A stretch of DNA of 60,000 bases from Lineus longissimus (GCF_910592395.1 NC_088318.1:15192349-15252348), one strand, 5' to 3'; numbered from the stretch's first letter, positions 10,301 to 23,729 are shown. Translations and numbers: made by a program. The notes: a model not told the origin generated them from the letters alone.

Positions 10301-11888
10301 GATTAAAGGAGGCTAATATAAAAAATATGATTTATCTTGCGATTATAATCTCTTCTGAAGATAACCATTAATATTTTCACTTTTTATGCTGCCTTTATCA
10401 TGTTTCGCGTTTAACAAGTTGTTATCGAAAATAGCAATGAATGAGATTAAAGTTCCACCGAACAATTTGTTGCTTGTTAAAAAGTAAAAGTGCTGACAGG
10501 TAAGGCAACAATTTGGCGATATATTGAAAGTCCCATTGTGAAAATGCAAATCTTGCCGTTGCCTGTTTCAAAAGACTTTCACCTCTTTCATCACAATAAT
10601 ATTCTCGAGTTCAACCCCGCCGAGAAAAGTGCTAGTTAGAGACTCAACTGCTCCTTAAGATGGGTTGTTAAACCATGCCTGGTTGCTTCAACACAATGCC
10701 TTAAATTACAGTGTATTTGCCTTTTCAAGGAGTAGCAAAACACGTCCTCAGCATGGAACCGTATGGATCGATGACGGGGCGTTGCAGTGTGGGGTTAGAG
10801 GCGGGGTCTCATCCGACACGCCCCCTGTCGCCAACCAGCGATCAAATCGACCATTCTTTGCCTAATCTTGGTCGCACGTGACCGAGACCTTAATATTATT
10901 CTTTGAAAATGTCTAGCTTTATGCATGCCCTTTAGCGGCTGTTGTCATTATGGCCTTAGCGGTCTCAGGGGCTAGTTGAAGTGAGCTGTAACACTTGAAC
11001 AGAGAAATAGCTGAATGTCAAAGGGAAGTTACCTTATCTCACTCTAATTGAGAATCGGAAGGACCAACCTGCGACGCTCTCACGTAACCTGACGAAATCA
11101 CCGCTGTTGAAACTAAGTCTTACAGTCAGCGCAATTATACCAAGATGGACTATGATAACTGTATTGTTTTGTTGGCAAATAATCAATAATAGAGGATATC
11201 ATCATATCATTTCAATGCAATCCGGGTCACTTTCCTTATTGTGGTTAACAACACTCTCTTAGAGGCCGAACGACGACAGGACATAAGAATCTGAGGAACG
11301 GCTGGGTGACCTGGAGAATTCGGCTTGAGGACGCTCCCGGGCTGCTTGTCAAGTATAATCTTGGTGCTGAATGAAACCCATTTCGCGGAGATAGGGTCGG
11401 GGTGAATTCAGAGAAAGACGATTGACTGTAAAGGTGTTCTTCGTCGAATTTCAGTTGGATGCTCGAGGTTGAATGTAGATGTTAGAGTAACACAACATCT
11501 TCACCGACAGTAGTTAACGAGTTGTAAGGTTACGGATAGCGAACCTGGAACAGTGCTTTCAAGACACTACCCCCAGCTATGTATAGTGATTCTGTAGTTG
11601 GCTACATCAGATAAAGAAAGTTTGATTTCATGACAGATCCGATTCTCCTTTTCCACTAAAACCGCCTGCTAAAACAGGACTAACTAAAAATTAAACAAGA
11701 CTGCATAACACAAACCAAACACTTCATTCCAAGAGACGAAGGAAGACTAAACTACAGTCTGTTCACGCGAATCACAGAAAAACCATATTTGGCCCAACCG
11801 AAGACGCTTATCTAGTTAGGATTACCATTACATTCCATTTTCTTTGGTGAATGTCACTTGCCGAGACTTTTCAGGTGGACACATAAGG
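4360..11888. other. About 7.5 kb upstream of Irx, no convincing gene
   Basis: Frames here are short (under about 105 codons), overlap on both strands and lack recognisable domains or good splice sites. The - frame at 4184-4663 crosses the duplicated flank and is unassigned. A possible GPCR remnant lies near 6773-7003 on -. As the 5' flank of a developmental homeobox gene, this region may carry regulatory DNA, but I see no specific site I can defend. Confidence 0.5.
6773..7003 (-). pseudogene. Possible class A GPCR remnant (TM6-TM7-like)
   Basis: On -, an open stretch starting near ANPARFVTLVVCLSL reads as a hydrophobic segment with MAPHALIDSL, resembling the Pro-His motif of TM6. It continues to YPWFGLFDILSCL and NFSPVYQS, which has the spacing of a TM7 (N)PxxY region, and stops at 6773. 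Nothing readable precedes it in frame (TAG just upstream), and the match to a receptor is by pattern only. It is clearly different from the copies at 1-4 kb. It could also be a chance frame. Confidence 0.25.
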
Positions 11889-11960
11889 ATGACAGCTGCA
11901 GCACCGGCGGCCACAATGCCATTTCCTACCACACTAGCCTATCCGGTGTCGGCGACACAG
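11889..11960 (+). CDS. Irx: Irx exon 1 (N-terminus)
   Basis: Encodes [19 protein letters not shown] and five more residues, ending in phase 0 at CACAG|GTGAGT. The second Met (residue 10, [10 protein letters not shown]) is an alternative start. Assignment rests on the phase match to exon 2 and on the Pro/aromatic N-terminus usual in Irx proteins. About 3.45 kb of intron follows. Confidence 0.7.
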
Positions 11961-14900
11961 GTGAGTAAAAACAAAGTTATCCTTTCATTGGTCCCAAGAA
12001 GAGCCAGTTCATGCCCCGAAAGAAAGTAACTTGAGAATATACTTACGGTTTTTAACACTTTGCTCCATTCCTTTACGGAATGACTGGCTGAGTTCAGGAC
12101 CCTTGTTCAGTTAGAGATGGAGTGACACATTATGCAATGTTTACATTATGATTTAGAGTTTGTGTCATATTGCTGACTTCCAGTAGAAAAATGGATATAC
12201 TCATAATGTACTCATGACCATGTGTCAAGCTACAAACGTTCAATATGTTTAATTGCCTCAAATCCTTTCCCGGTTATTCATGTAACGGTCGCAGTCAAAG
12301 GCGTTACAATTTAGGCGAAATGTATGGTTTATTTGGACGGTTTGTTCATCATGATCATGATCATCATCGTCATTATTGTGGCATCTTCGTCCAGACTTGG
12401 GCCTTGCCCTGTTGGTCTTATACATGTACCCGTTATGCTCGTCACAACTCGCTGTCCTATACTTTACTTTAAACCGCTAAATGTCTGCGGGCATTTCATT
12501 TAAGTAGTTTTACGTAAAAAAATCGTGAAAAATATTTTTTTGAGTGGAAAAACCGAAGAAAAAAGTTCGTTATCCGCCAAAACTGATATAGTGATTTCTT
12601 TTCTGAAATTTTCGCAAATCACAGAAGAAATGAGGCGCGAAATTTTGACGGTTTACAGAATCATCAATGGAACTGTATACTGGCCTCTGTCAGAACACAT
12701 TCGACCACTAGCGCGGGGAAGTCAACATTTCTTTAGAACATCATATATCATTTTTGATAGACATTATACGAAGCGACATTAATACATTGAGGTAGCGTGC
12801 AACACACCAAATAAACACCTATTGAACCGCAGGTCATGTGGAGCTGTTTATCGACGAGTGTAGAAGTTTGAAATGGCCTCGGATATAATGTCCGGGGAAC
12901 CAAGAATTGCATCAGGCGCTTTAATCTCTAAGCTATTTACGGCATTGGCCTCGAAAGAACCATACAGCATAATCTGTCACAATACAAAAGGGCCGAACAC
13001 TTTTTCCAGGGGGACATTTTCTACATTTACACCAGTAGAAAGCACACCGTTCGTTTTGAAACCGAAGGGTTATTCGTTAATCAAACACTTGAAATACAAT
13101 ACGCTGAAGTAAATATTAGTTAGCCTGTCTGCTGAACCAGGGCCGAACTGCATACCAGTTTTTTTCCGGATATGCAGAAGATTATTTTTAAAACTACATG
13201 TATGAAAAAATATAACCCTGGGAACATACATGTTCGACTTCAAAGGACAAGTAATACATTGTACATGTACTTTGCGACTTGAACTTTGATGTTCAGCAGA
13301 TGTTGCTCCTCTGAATTTCACATACTAGAACATTGATAGATCAATCATTGAAATTATCAAATCCATGACTATTACTATGACATCTTGATCTTGTCTATCG
13401 TTCAGTCATTATTGAAGTCAAATCACGGATAGGTTCTCTGGCGTCGTGATTCGGCGGAATTGAAAGGGAGATTCGATTGAAAACACTGGCCACAAATCGC
13501 GAGTCGCCATCTGTGACACGTCCCCGGCCCAGTGATCATGCAAAAGATTTTGTATTAAACAAGTTGCTTGAATGTAATGTGCTCTAGATTTTTGTTTAAA
13601 AGACGATATTTCAACGAAACACATGACAGCCCCGTTTTGTGCGTTAGTGAGAATACTTTCATTGACAAACAGTAGCACCAGAAGCGATATTTGCACCTCA
13701 TATAAAACACCATAAAAAGCGGTCCCATAATTTGTTTGATGATAATCATTAGAATTCGCTCAAAACACCGGCCCTGCACTGACATGACTGAAGCGGTGGA
13801 CTTGCCATTCCGCCTGCGCTCGGCTTTCGTCGATTGTCCGTCCGCCATTATTGACTGCCTTAGCTTGCCCCAGCCACTGTGTAAGCAAGGGTCACAATTC
13901 CGATATTGTCCCCGACAACCTGTTCATAATTTGGTGTCATAAATCATTAGATGAAGAAGTCAGGCTGTCAACCTCAGAAAGAGTCATTAAACGCGTAGGG
14001 TACATGTATTATGGTGGCCTCGATGTATTATTTGAAAATTTTGGTGGCGTAAGGAATGTGCGCGGGATTTTTTATGGCCGCCTACGATTTGCGAAGCCTG
14101 TTAATACACGTGCAAATGCAAAGCATTGCATCTTGCTTCATTTTTTCTTGAGGTACGGGGGGGGATGATAATAATTGATGATAATAATAAACGCCGGAAA
14201 ACTGTACTTGTTCCATCCTCAGGCCAAAATGAAGACATCAACAACGATATCTGCCCTACGTGACTAATGATTAACTCAACATTGCTGATGGAACTAATGT
14301 CTCTCGCTAAACGATTGCGGTGTCTGTAGATTCCCAGATGGGCGACTAGTCCTTATGACTCAATAAATGATGATGCGTAAAGCACTATTTACGATGATTA
14401 ATGGGGTGTCTGAGTAAGTCACAATTTAACATAAATCCGCATTATTTCGAATAAAGGTAATAGCAATGGAAAATGCAGTACACAGTTTATGTTTCATCAC
14501 TTGAATATTTTAGCATCTGCACGAAAAAAATATTTGCTCTGGCACAGAACATTATAATTTGCTGCCTCAAATAATAGTTCAGCGACGAGACAGGGAAGGC
14601 AAACAAAACGGTTTCGACCATTTCGAATATCGCTCGAGATCAGGCCGGATACCCGCTTATGTATACAAAAACCGACATCAACGCCGATAGTAAGGAAGAG
14701 TGGCTCTGATGAAATAGTTCTGCGGTAATTCTGGTTGAACAGTCCTTTGTCCAAACACCACTAGATTAGCATAACAACCAGACTTAAGTAGACTTATGGT
14801 CCCTGATATTGCCATCAATTTGACAAAATTTGACAACTCCAACAGACGATAGCAGGTCGACCCAAGGTAACGCTGTCACGGGCATTTGTTTGAAATATTT

Positions 14901-17900
14901 TCACGTGATTAATTTTGATTAAATAATCAAATTCCTCACTCAGAATTCAAAAAAGGACCGTGCGGGCGAGAGATAAGCAGATTTCTAAGGCGCTAATCTT
15001 CTCCATTTCAGAATCAAAACACGACGCCATTATTTGATTGAAACCAGCTCTCGCGCACGTGGCTTAAAAACCCGGATGTCATTACGAAGCTGCGTTTTTC
15101 GTAAACTTTATTCAAATGTATGCCCCCGTAATAATCGGCTGACAAAGTTGCGTTTAAATCGACTGCCATAATAACAACTCTCATTAATTAACAGAATGAT
15201 TACTTTCGCCCTTTGCAGTCGGTTCTATTCACGGCCTTGTGGTTATTTGTTCATGCAGCATAAAAGAAAAATCCGAAATATTTGGTATCGTCTTCTCGGA
15301 CTTTTTTTACTCCGATTTTGTTTGCAGGTGCAGCATCCCCAAACCCCAATCAATAGCCGCAGTGATATACTGATACTCGTTCTTTAACCTATTAATGCAA
15401 TTGCTTTTAGCTGGTCTCACCGACAACCAGTGTTTCCAAATCGTGCTGCGAAGGAGGCAGACCAATAATGACCGATCCAGCCACCGGACAGACCGTGTGT
15501 TCATGTCAGTACACCCCAAGCCTTCTCAGCTACCCACGAGTTGCGGGCCTACCAGAGGGCGTCTACGGCCAGGCAGGTTATGGTGCTACACAAGCGTACG
15601 TTCCGTTTGGAGGCGATCCGTCCACTTTTTACACATCACTTGTGAGTATAAAGCTGTGTAAATTGCTTATAAGTTGGTACGATACGATTTTAGGCCTTGC
15701 GCCAACTGATCATTGCACTAATTGCTATATGGAGATGGAAAACCTTCATCTGTGTTATCTCGAAAATTATATAAAGTACTCTCCTTTCACCTTTACAAGA
15801 TTAGTTGAAAATGCAAATTTCGTACTTAATTATTGACTTTTAGCATGAATTCGTCCTTGGAGCAGGCCTATAGCGTTGTTTTGGTAGTCATTTGGTAATT
15901 GTGTTACAGAGGCTGCTGAAATTTCATTACAAATTGAGAAAAATGTAGATGACAATGATACCCAAAACTATCGGATGATTCATTGATTACTTAAAAAATC
16001 CTTCACTTGTAGAGTTCAGGATACGGTCTAAAGGAGAATGGTGAGACCTGGCGCAGTGTTTATCAACCAGTGGCGTGTTACCCATACGATTCGGCGATGG
16101 CTGCAGCTTATCCATACGCGGGGTAAGTAAAACGTGGCGGTAGGACCGACTTTCTAAATACATGATTTTGGGCGAAATCAGAGTTACGCATAAATTGATT
16201 CGAGTCATATGTGAAAAACTCTAATTTTACTATACGAACCACAAAGGTATTCGGTTTCGTTTTAAGCACATTTCATCAACATTTTACTGTATATAGTATC
16301 AGTTTATAGATTTTAGTGGCAATGTTTTTCATCTTGATTTTAGCCGTCTACTAAAGTATTTCCCGATTCGCAGCATGCAGGTGATACAGAAGTTATATAT
16401 TCAGCGCACTGTAGGCCCTATATGTCTTGCTGTTTTCAAGGGTGTGCCAGTCTCTGTCTACCGTGTGATGAGTACCGTAACTGAATAACTTTTATAGTTT
16501 TAGCTTTTATGTATGTCTACATAACATGTATCTTACATTTTCTCTTTCTTTCTCATCTATAGTTACAGTGCAATGGACTTGAATGGTGCGAGACGAAAGA
16601 ACGCCACTCGAGAGAGCACTAGCACTTTGAAGGCGTGGTTACAGGAGCACATAAAGAACCCCTACCCCACCAAGGGAGAAAAGATTATGCTCGCCATTAT
16701 TACAAAGATGACATTAACACAGGTATGACGTTTAGCATAACTTTAGCACCCGAGCCTATTTCGGAGCGTCCTAAGCTTCAAGGGCTTTCCATATGTAGTA
16801 GTTACCTCTCTCAGTTACGCGAGCGAAGAGCCATGTCACCGTGGTATGCGAGGAGGATTTCAGAGTTACTATATTTCATTTGGCTAAAATAAGCGCGTTA
16901 AAGAATGAACAACTTTTGGAGTAGCCTGATTTATCAGAAATCAGTGTCCACTCGGAAAAAGCAGTATCCTCCGCTGACTTGTCAATTACATGATTCACCA
17001 AAAATAACCTTACAATTTTACAAAGAAGTGCTAAATGATGGATGTTTTGCTCGGACGACTCACTGGATGCAAAATAGCCAGGCCAGGTGTCCCGGTCGCT
17101 CTAAAATGAAAATATAAGACTCCTCAAAGTTTTTGGTTCTCCCTTCAGGTTTCAACGTGGTTTGCGAATGCCCGACGGCGGTTAAAGAAAGAGAATAAAA
17201 TGACGTGGTCCCCCCGGAACAGATGTGATGATGACGATGACGATGATGATGATGAACATAGGGTGGATAGCGATATTGACCCGAGTGATGAGGATGGGCA
17301 AAAGCATATGGAATCAGGTTTGTACACATTATAATTTTTCCATAACGCTAGCGATGTCCCAGTTTCATATCGCAATTGAATATTTGTATTCTTCATTTCC
17401 GCGACAGACTGACAAACATCAGAATGAAAGATAAGGGTGTAAGTTTAGTTTCGAATTGTCACAACTTCGTTCATAGTATTTGTTCAGTCTAATTTTTTTT
17501 ATATTTCTGATTGAAATTTAACCCAGATATGTCACTGGCTGGGGAACTTTAAAGGTTATCTCTCAGATCGATATTAAATATTTGGAGAATATAAAAACAT
17601 GAACTCATATTTAGCCACCGAATGCGACTTTTTTCAACTTGGTACTCCGTGGTATAAAATCTAAGCCTTTTAAATTTGAATGCGTTTCAAAACATTTCGA
17701 AGTTAGGTTTTTGGCAAGGCGTCCACTATAGGTTAAGGGGATGGCAATAATCTGTGACAAAAAACACATGTGTGAAGAAAATTGGAAAAAACGTGCTTTA
17801 AGTTGGTTCGGTCTCAATTTCAACTGATGGGTTAAATGTTACCAAGCCATGACGTTATCATCATGCTCGCAGGCATTGGGAATTATGTCCATATTGTAAC

Positions 17901-20900
17901 CATGTTCATGGTGAACAGGTCTTTCCAATACTTGATAAAACCCATAGGGAAGATGTGTTGGCAGCAGGTACCTACCCATGCCTTTCACTACAAAACAGCT
18001 AAGCCTGCAGAGATAACCCCGGGAACGAAGCACCTGTCATAATGACAAACTAATTATCCAACTTGTAAGTGATTCGCTTGATTTTGCGCGCTAACGCAGC
18101 TCAGTTTCGCGAACAAATTGATAAAACCAGATACAGACGCGTAAAACAAATTGGTACTTTACCCAAGAGGGGAAGTGTAGAAAGGTTCAGAGTTTTCGAT
18201 TATCGAAAAAGCTAATATGAAATCTTTGAACACGTGTTTACTCTAATCGCTAATTGATTTCTTCTAGTCACTGACGTCTTGGTTCAGTGTTCTCAAACAG
18301 CACACTAAACTTAATTCTCATGCTGCGACACAAGTTATCTTAAGCTTAATTTTCCAATGGATCTCTTACTAAACACTTCGTGATAGGCCTATACATATGT
18401 ATTGCATATCGACTCAAAGAAAATGTATACACTAGAAAGACACCAGCCAGGCGTGCATCGGATCTTAATATCACGCATCTACATCACATTTGACAGGAAC
18501 ATAGAGACAATGCAAGCACAACATGTTGCTAAGAAAAACTTTCAAAACACTGTCCATTGCAATTCATGTGAGATTCGTAAGTGAGAGAGATAACCAAATC
18601 TGCCATGCTCACATTGAATCATAAGAATACTTAAACCATGCAGAGAGGGTTAAAAGCAAACTAAGATGTTCTTGATAATCATTCTCACTTGCCGGCATGA
18701 CAGGTTTCAATGTTCGCCAACCTTCAACACGAGCAAGTGTGGCAGCTTCAGTCACTGCATTTACATAGCATGGTCAGGTACCATCAGCGTCGGTCGAAAG
18801 GTAACATTGGGCTTCCTTTCAATGCTTGAAACGACTAGTTATTTATCTACCGGTGTTAGAAACACTGTTGTGGCGATGACATCTGCCTTAGCAGGTAAAC
18901 ATTGCTAAATCAGAAAATGTAGTTGCTGCACCACCAGTAACATGCAGGAATTTGTTTTTCTAATTACTATCACCCATGATGCGCGTTCACACTTGTTTAT
19001 CTCCATCGTTTAAGTTTGAACTGTATGCATCAACATTTCGTGACGCCTCGAGATGAAGGTTTGCGGAAACTAAGAGAAAATTTGCATTCTTACCTAAGAC
19101 GGTGAACTCAGCAACCATCTTCAATTTCTGATGCCGCCGTCAGCATCTAAACTATGTAAACACTGAATTGGTTAGCTTCAAGGTTGTTTCGTTGTTCTTT
19201 TTCAGACTCGCGAGCGTCGCCAATAATCACAGTCGTCAACGAGAAACCGGAAGTGATACCATCCACATCCGCAACAGCCATGACAAGCCACGAACACCTA
19301 CTGATTCATTCCAAACTAAATCAAAAAACGCCAAATCAAATCGCACATTCCAAAGACATTGATGACAAGGAAAAATCAAAGGAACAAACAGACTCTAGTG
19401 ATCGGAACCTTGATACGAAAAAGGATGTGACGAAACCCCGTATATGGTCACTTGCCCACACGGCTACTTCGAATAGCCCGCCGCCGGGCCGCCGGTCGCC
19501 AAAGATTCGACCCTCGCACTTTCATCCTTTGGGCGTACCCGTCAGTTCATTTGGACAGTTTAGTGCTGCCAGTTTACCTTATTTCACTTCTGTGAAATAT
19601 GGGGGATGGACTTTACCGTACTCTATGCCTTACGGGCTAGCGCAGGGTCACAAACAGTTGCCAGTCATTGCCACGCCTCATGTTCACCCACTGGACAAGT
19701 TACGAGTCGAAAAAGAAGAATCAGTGCCAAAAGGTAAGACCATTTGTATCCCAACAAAATACGCTGAAGCCTCTGCCTGGATTATCAAATCCGATGGAAT
19801 GGTTAGCAGCGACGTCTGAAAACAGATTTTGCTCTAATTTGTATCGAAATTCAATTTCAATATCAGAATACCACATTCTGACGTCAAAGTGACTAGCTTC
19901 AATTCTCTGTTGTAAAAAATCCCAGAGAAAAATGTACCGCAGGCATCGACTGAACCATAAAACCATGACTGTCTGAAACTCAGAAGGCAACCTGGTTGCT
20001 GGTTGTGTCATCTCCTTTAGTCAGAGGGATGCACGAAATGAAACAATGACAGCTAACGTTCCCCCAGTGATGAACAAAGCTGAACGATCGACGTGGCTAA
20101 TTATTTGTAATGAACTAGAGTTGCTGAATCCATTGCATCTCTTGATGATAAATTCATTCGATGTTGACATTGGTCTTTTACGCCTGTTTGAACATATTTA
20201 TGAGGTAAATGGCACTAGGAAAACAATGGACACTGAAATTAGCAATAAGGTGATAATAATACGTGAACAAGTGGCCAGGTGAAGATCCAGGCAAACAAAC
20301 CTCATTTCGGGGTGACCAATAAATCTTTCCAAAAAAGCCAGCGGTAGGCTTCTTCTGGCTCCTACACACGTCAACTAATGATACTTCACAGTCCAACACT
20401 GAGTCTTAAATGACTTAAATGACAACTGAGGAGCACGGCACGAGATAAGTTACTTGGTGCTCTTTTTTCACATTTATATGGCCAGTTGATATTGATGCGT
20501 AAATAGCCCCTGCGACATACATTTATACGACTTCGTTGATTTCGATAGGACGGCACAGAGATGTTATACAGCAGTCATAAAACTATTCTTCCGATTGAAT
20601 AGTCTATTTGCTGGCGATTATTATTGCTCTAGTTATAAATCATCACCTTCCACAATGATATCACACATTCTTTATGAGATTGGAACACCACTTAAACACC
20701 CTCGGAGGGTTAGAACAATCTTTGCGGAGTTGTTCAACGCTTTCATAACGGCACCTTCTAGCTTGTTTAACCACATGTCCGACACCACTCAAGAAAGCCA
20801 TGGGTGTTTCATGATCTTGATATGACTAGTGGCGTGAAAAGTCAAGGCAAAGTTGACCTCAGCTTTGAAAATTGCCGGCTCTGCCTAGCGAAAATGAAAG

Positions 20901-23729
20901 TGATTTTGGGTCAATCTAGAAGAATGAGGCATAGTGTCTGCGGATAAGGCCCGCTTAGAAGTTTGAAACGCCCTAGAATAGAATGTCCGGGGAACAGAGA
21001 TTTCTATATCATGACCTGTAATTTCGGGGCTATTGAAGGTCATGGCTTCTGCACAACCATATATCTTTCGTAAACCAAACCTTGCCTTCAAAAACCGGTA
21101 CTTAAGAACTGAAGCTGGTCTGAGGAGTCAATAACCTCGAAACGAGAAGAGAGGTCTTGCACCGAATCTCGACGCCACTATTTCCATTTATAAGGCAAGC
21201 CTATTTCGTAGCTTACAAGATTTATACCATCGAGTCCCCTACGACGTCGTTATGTCAGTCACATTTTATAATCGCAGTGGTTTCCATTTCCTATGATTTC
21301 AGACTTGTCAATGGATAGATCAAGCGACAGCAGTAAAAATACAGTCAGGAACGGGGCAGAAGATACCAGCCGGTTGTGGAAAACTGAAGGTAATAGTCCT
21401 GTTTGAAATGGCATAAGTCCCTTATTAGCGTCAACTCCAGAATCTGTACACTCAATTTCTAGTTGGTGCACGACACTGAGGGGAGTTTGGGTATATTCAG
21501 GTGAAAGTACCTGCATCATACGAATCTGACTTGTGTTCTACCGATTGTCGGCGTAAACATTGCACGACTGCACTAAGAATCTCAGCTGGATTCTTAATCT
21601 GTGTGGGAAGGTGCAGTTTGACCCGTCAGCTTTAAGTAGAATTGTGATTCCTTCAAAATCGAATCAGCAGGAGCGATTCATTTCAGGTACAATGTAATAT
21701 TTCTAAAATAGATCCCTGTTCATTTCTATTCCCGCAGATCACCCACGGAGGTAAAGCTTTGACCAAGAGTGGACGACCAAATCTCATCATTGGAAACAGG
21801 GTTTCATGAAAAGACGCTGGAACGTACTGCCTCGGAAGGGAGGTCGAAATGGGATTAAAAATAACCCTCTATGGAAGGCTGAATGAATTTCCAATGTAAC
21901 AGCGGACCGCATATGGATGACGAAATGTGGATGGTAAATCGATGCCTTACAGTACTTGGTATTAGTACTTCCACTACAACGGCGGACTTTCATGAGCGTT
22001 AAAACAGTCTAAAATGTTTATACGAACACATTTCAAGGAATTGTTATTATCAAAATTGAAAGAGCGTTCATGCAAACTATTCGCGTTTTTCACACAGACA
22101 TATTTGGGGGAAAAAGATGCGAAAGGGTTGGGGTTGTAATCCGGCTGTATAATGTATGTGTCAGCCAATGAGCCAGACCGACATACTGTTACGTTGTTAT
22201 TGCACCAATCATAGTGTTCCTCGAAAAAACAGAGGTATTCATGTGGAGCTGTTCTGCTAACTGGAGTGATAAAACATTCTACGGGTTAATTTTTGGTATT
22301 TGGTATTCTTGCTCCAACCGATTTTATTGATCAGGGCCAAGTTTGGCGATATGTCCTACACTTCAGCCCAGTATCTTTACGCCAAATTTTTAACGCCAAG
22401 TTAGAGTTAACGCCAGGTTAGCAGCTTACTTGTTTTGAACAACCCAGGCAATGCGGATTAGGGCGGCGTATGATGACAAAATAACAAACCTTTGATGCAG
22501 ATTTACAAGTGCGACAGCTAGTTGAATGAGGCAAGTTCTCATTTAGTGCACTTTATACTAAATAACAAAAATGCATTTCTTCATACGCACCTTGTGTCTG
22601 GTGGTGAAGTTTTTTGGTCCATGTAAATTTGCATATATTAATTATCCTCATAATTATGTTGTTTACTGAAGTAAATGTATGTATACTGCCCTGATTGACG
22701 ATAATGTCACTTAGAAATGATAAATGAAATATACTAATTATTGAAAATTGTTGTTCTTCTCCATCGCTGTCGACCGCTGTCAACTTACGCGCGTCTAACA
22801 TGTAAAATGACAACTATCATACTTGGTGTGAAAAAGGCACAAAATGACCCAACTAAAAGGTTATGGGCGATTGGTTATCTTACATCAATATGATCATTGA
22901 TGATTCGGGGTTAACAAGAGAGACAATTGATTACCGCACCTCGAGAAGACACTTCAATTAATGGTCAAGTTATTCTACTTTATCTTGTTTTGATTGTAAA
23001 TGATAAAAATTTGAAGTTATGAATTTGGGACAAGTCTGAACGACATACTTGACTGTTATTTTTCATTTCTTTTTCATTATTTGCTTGAGCTGGAGCGATT
23101 CTCGAGGGGAAGAAAATTCTTTCCTAAAAGGTGCTAGTGGAAACAACGATGATGTTGAACACTTTTAAAACCTAATCAGTTGGTCTCAAGGCGGACAGAT
23201 CAGTTACACCAGTTTTGGTCATGACATTGCATGTGCACAGCTAATAGTATGACCAATGTCAGGCAGATGTCCATTACGCATTGTCTTCACGCTATGCTGG
23301 AGACAGTATCGGACCCCACCCTATCAGAGCTTCGTTCACTAGCTATATATTACGGTATTCCTTTGATCTTCCACCATTTTCTATTTGTCTTTCGCCTCAC
23401 ACCGGTAGAAACACCCATCGGTCGCTTTGTGTAACTTAATCCGCCTGACTCCTGCCAATAATCTCCCTTCAGAACTGGCGACCGGAGGAACATCAGACAT
23501 ACAACGGGTCACATACCGACATGATGGTTGGAAGGAACCAAGAGTGACCCTCAACATTCCATCAATCAAACAAAACACAAACACTTCAGCTGGAGGAAGT
23601 GCTCCTAAACCTGATGGTCAGTTATTTGGAGCAGATAACCACATGCAAACGTGGGGGCTAACTTGTCTTAGGGATTGTCCATCAACACCGATATCTTTCA
23701 CGACCACACCAAAGAATGTGCTTCACTGA
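11889..23729 (+). CDS. Irx: Iroquois-class TALE homeobox transcription factor, eight exons
   Basis: A nuclear DNA-binding regulator of patterning. Exons: 11889-11960, 15411-15641, 16013-16122, 16563-16722, 17149-17317, 19206-19733, 21303-21389, 23473-23729. All junctions have GT/AG and matching phases; the 1614 nt encode 537 residues and a stop. Domains: a Cys-rich N-terminal motif ([13 protein letters not shown], then [10 protein letters not shown]), homeodomain about 147-209 with the TALE PYP at 171-173 and recognition helix [11 protein letters not shown] at 192-202, an acidic run (nine Asp, 218-226), and an IRO box [12 protein letters not shown] at about 324-335. The homeodomain is split by an intron after TLTQ. 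The start ATG has A at -3. Length is normal for the family. Target genes and the exact paralogue are not inferable. Only one Irx gene lies in the window. Confidence 0.95.
11961..15410 (+). other. Irx: Irx intron 1, about 3.4 kb, candidate regulatory space
   Basis: No coding exon seen. Holds CAT/GAT-type simple repeats near 12346-12376 and 14165-14190, and a TAAT-rich palindrome at 14914-14931 next to an E-box (CACGTG, 14902-14907). Confidence 0.6.
15411..15641 (+). CDS. Irx: Irx exon 2 (conserved Cys motif)
   Basis: The acceptor TTGCTTTTAG ends at 15410. The 77 codons begin [18 protein letters not shown] and include [16 protein letters not shown], a block conserved in Iroquois proteins. The ATG at 15468 is internal (the M of IMTDP), not the start. 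Ends in phase 0 before GTGAGT. Confidence 0.9.
16013..16122 (+). CDS. Irx: Irx exon 3 (Tyr/Ala-rich linker)
   Basis: Reads [19 protein letters not shown] and then the AAAYPYAG that leads into the homeodomain in Irx proteins. Acceptor CACTTGTAG, donor GG|GTAAGT in phase 2. Confidence 0.9.
16563..16722 (+). CDS. Irx: Irx exon 4 (homeodomain helices 1-2)
   Basis: Encodes [17 protein letters not shown] through [15 protein letters not shown] to TKMTLTQ. The acceptor is a long pyrimidine tract ending CTATAG; the donor is CACAG|GTATGA in phase 0. Residue 168 is Ile where Irx homeodomains usually have Arg (EHRKNPYP). Confidence 0.97.
17149..17317 (+). CDS. Irx: Irx exon 5 (recognition helix and acidic tract)
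   Basis: Encodes [26 protein letters not shown], then nine Asp and a Glu followed by a Ser/Asp-rich stretch ([10 protein letters not shown]), as in other Irx proteins. Acceptor CTCCCTTCAG, donor TCAG|GTTTGT in phase 1. Confidence 0.97.
19206..19733 (+). CDS. Irx: Irx exon 6 (IRO box)
   Basis: The largest exon, 528 nt. After a Ser/Thr/Lys-rich region it contains [13 protein letters not shown], the IRO box typical of the class, then a Pro/Tyr/His-rich segment. Acceptor TTCTTTTTCAG; donor AAAG|GTAAGA in phase 1. Confidence 0.95.
21303..21389 (+). CDS. Irx: Irx exon 7 (short Ser-rich)
   Basis: Encodes [17 protein letters not shown] and ENDs near SRLWKTE. Acceptor ATGATTTCAG and donor GAAG|GTAATA; phase 1 on both sides, matching its neighbours. 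No known motif; assigned by phase and position. Confidence 0.75.
23473..23729 (+). CDS. Irx: Irx exon 8 (C-terminus and stop)
   Basis: The acceptor AATCTCCCTTCAG fits phase 1. Encodes 84 residues after the split Glu, ending TTTPKNVLH and TGA at 23727-23729. No conserved motif is seen, but it is the only long open frame downstream that fits the phase and it is followed by a poly(A) signal. Confidence 0.75.
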
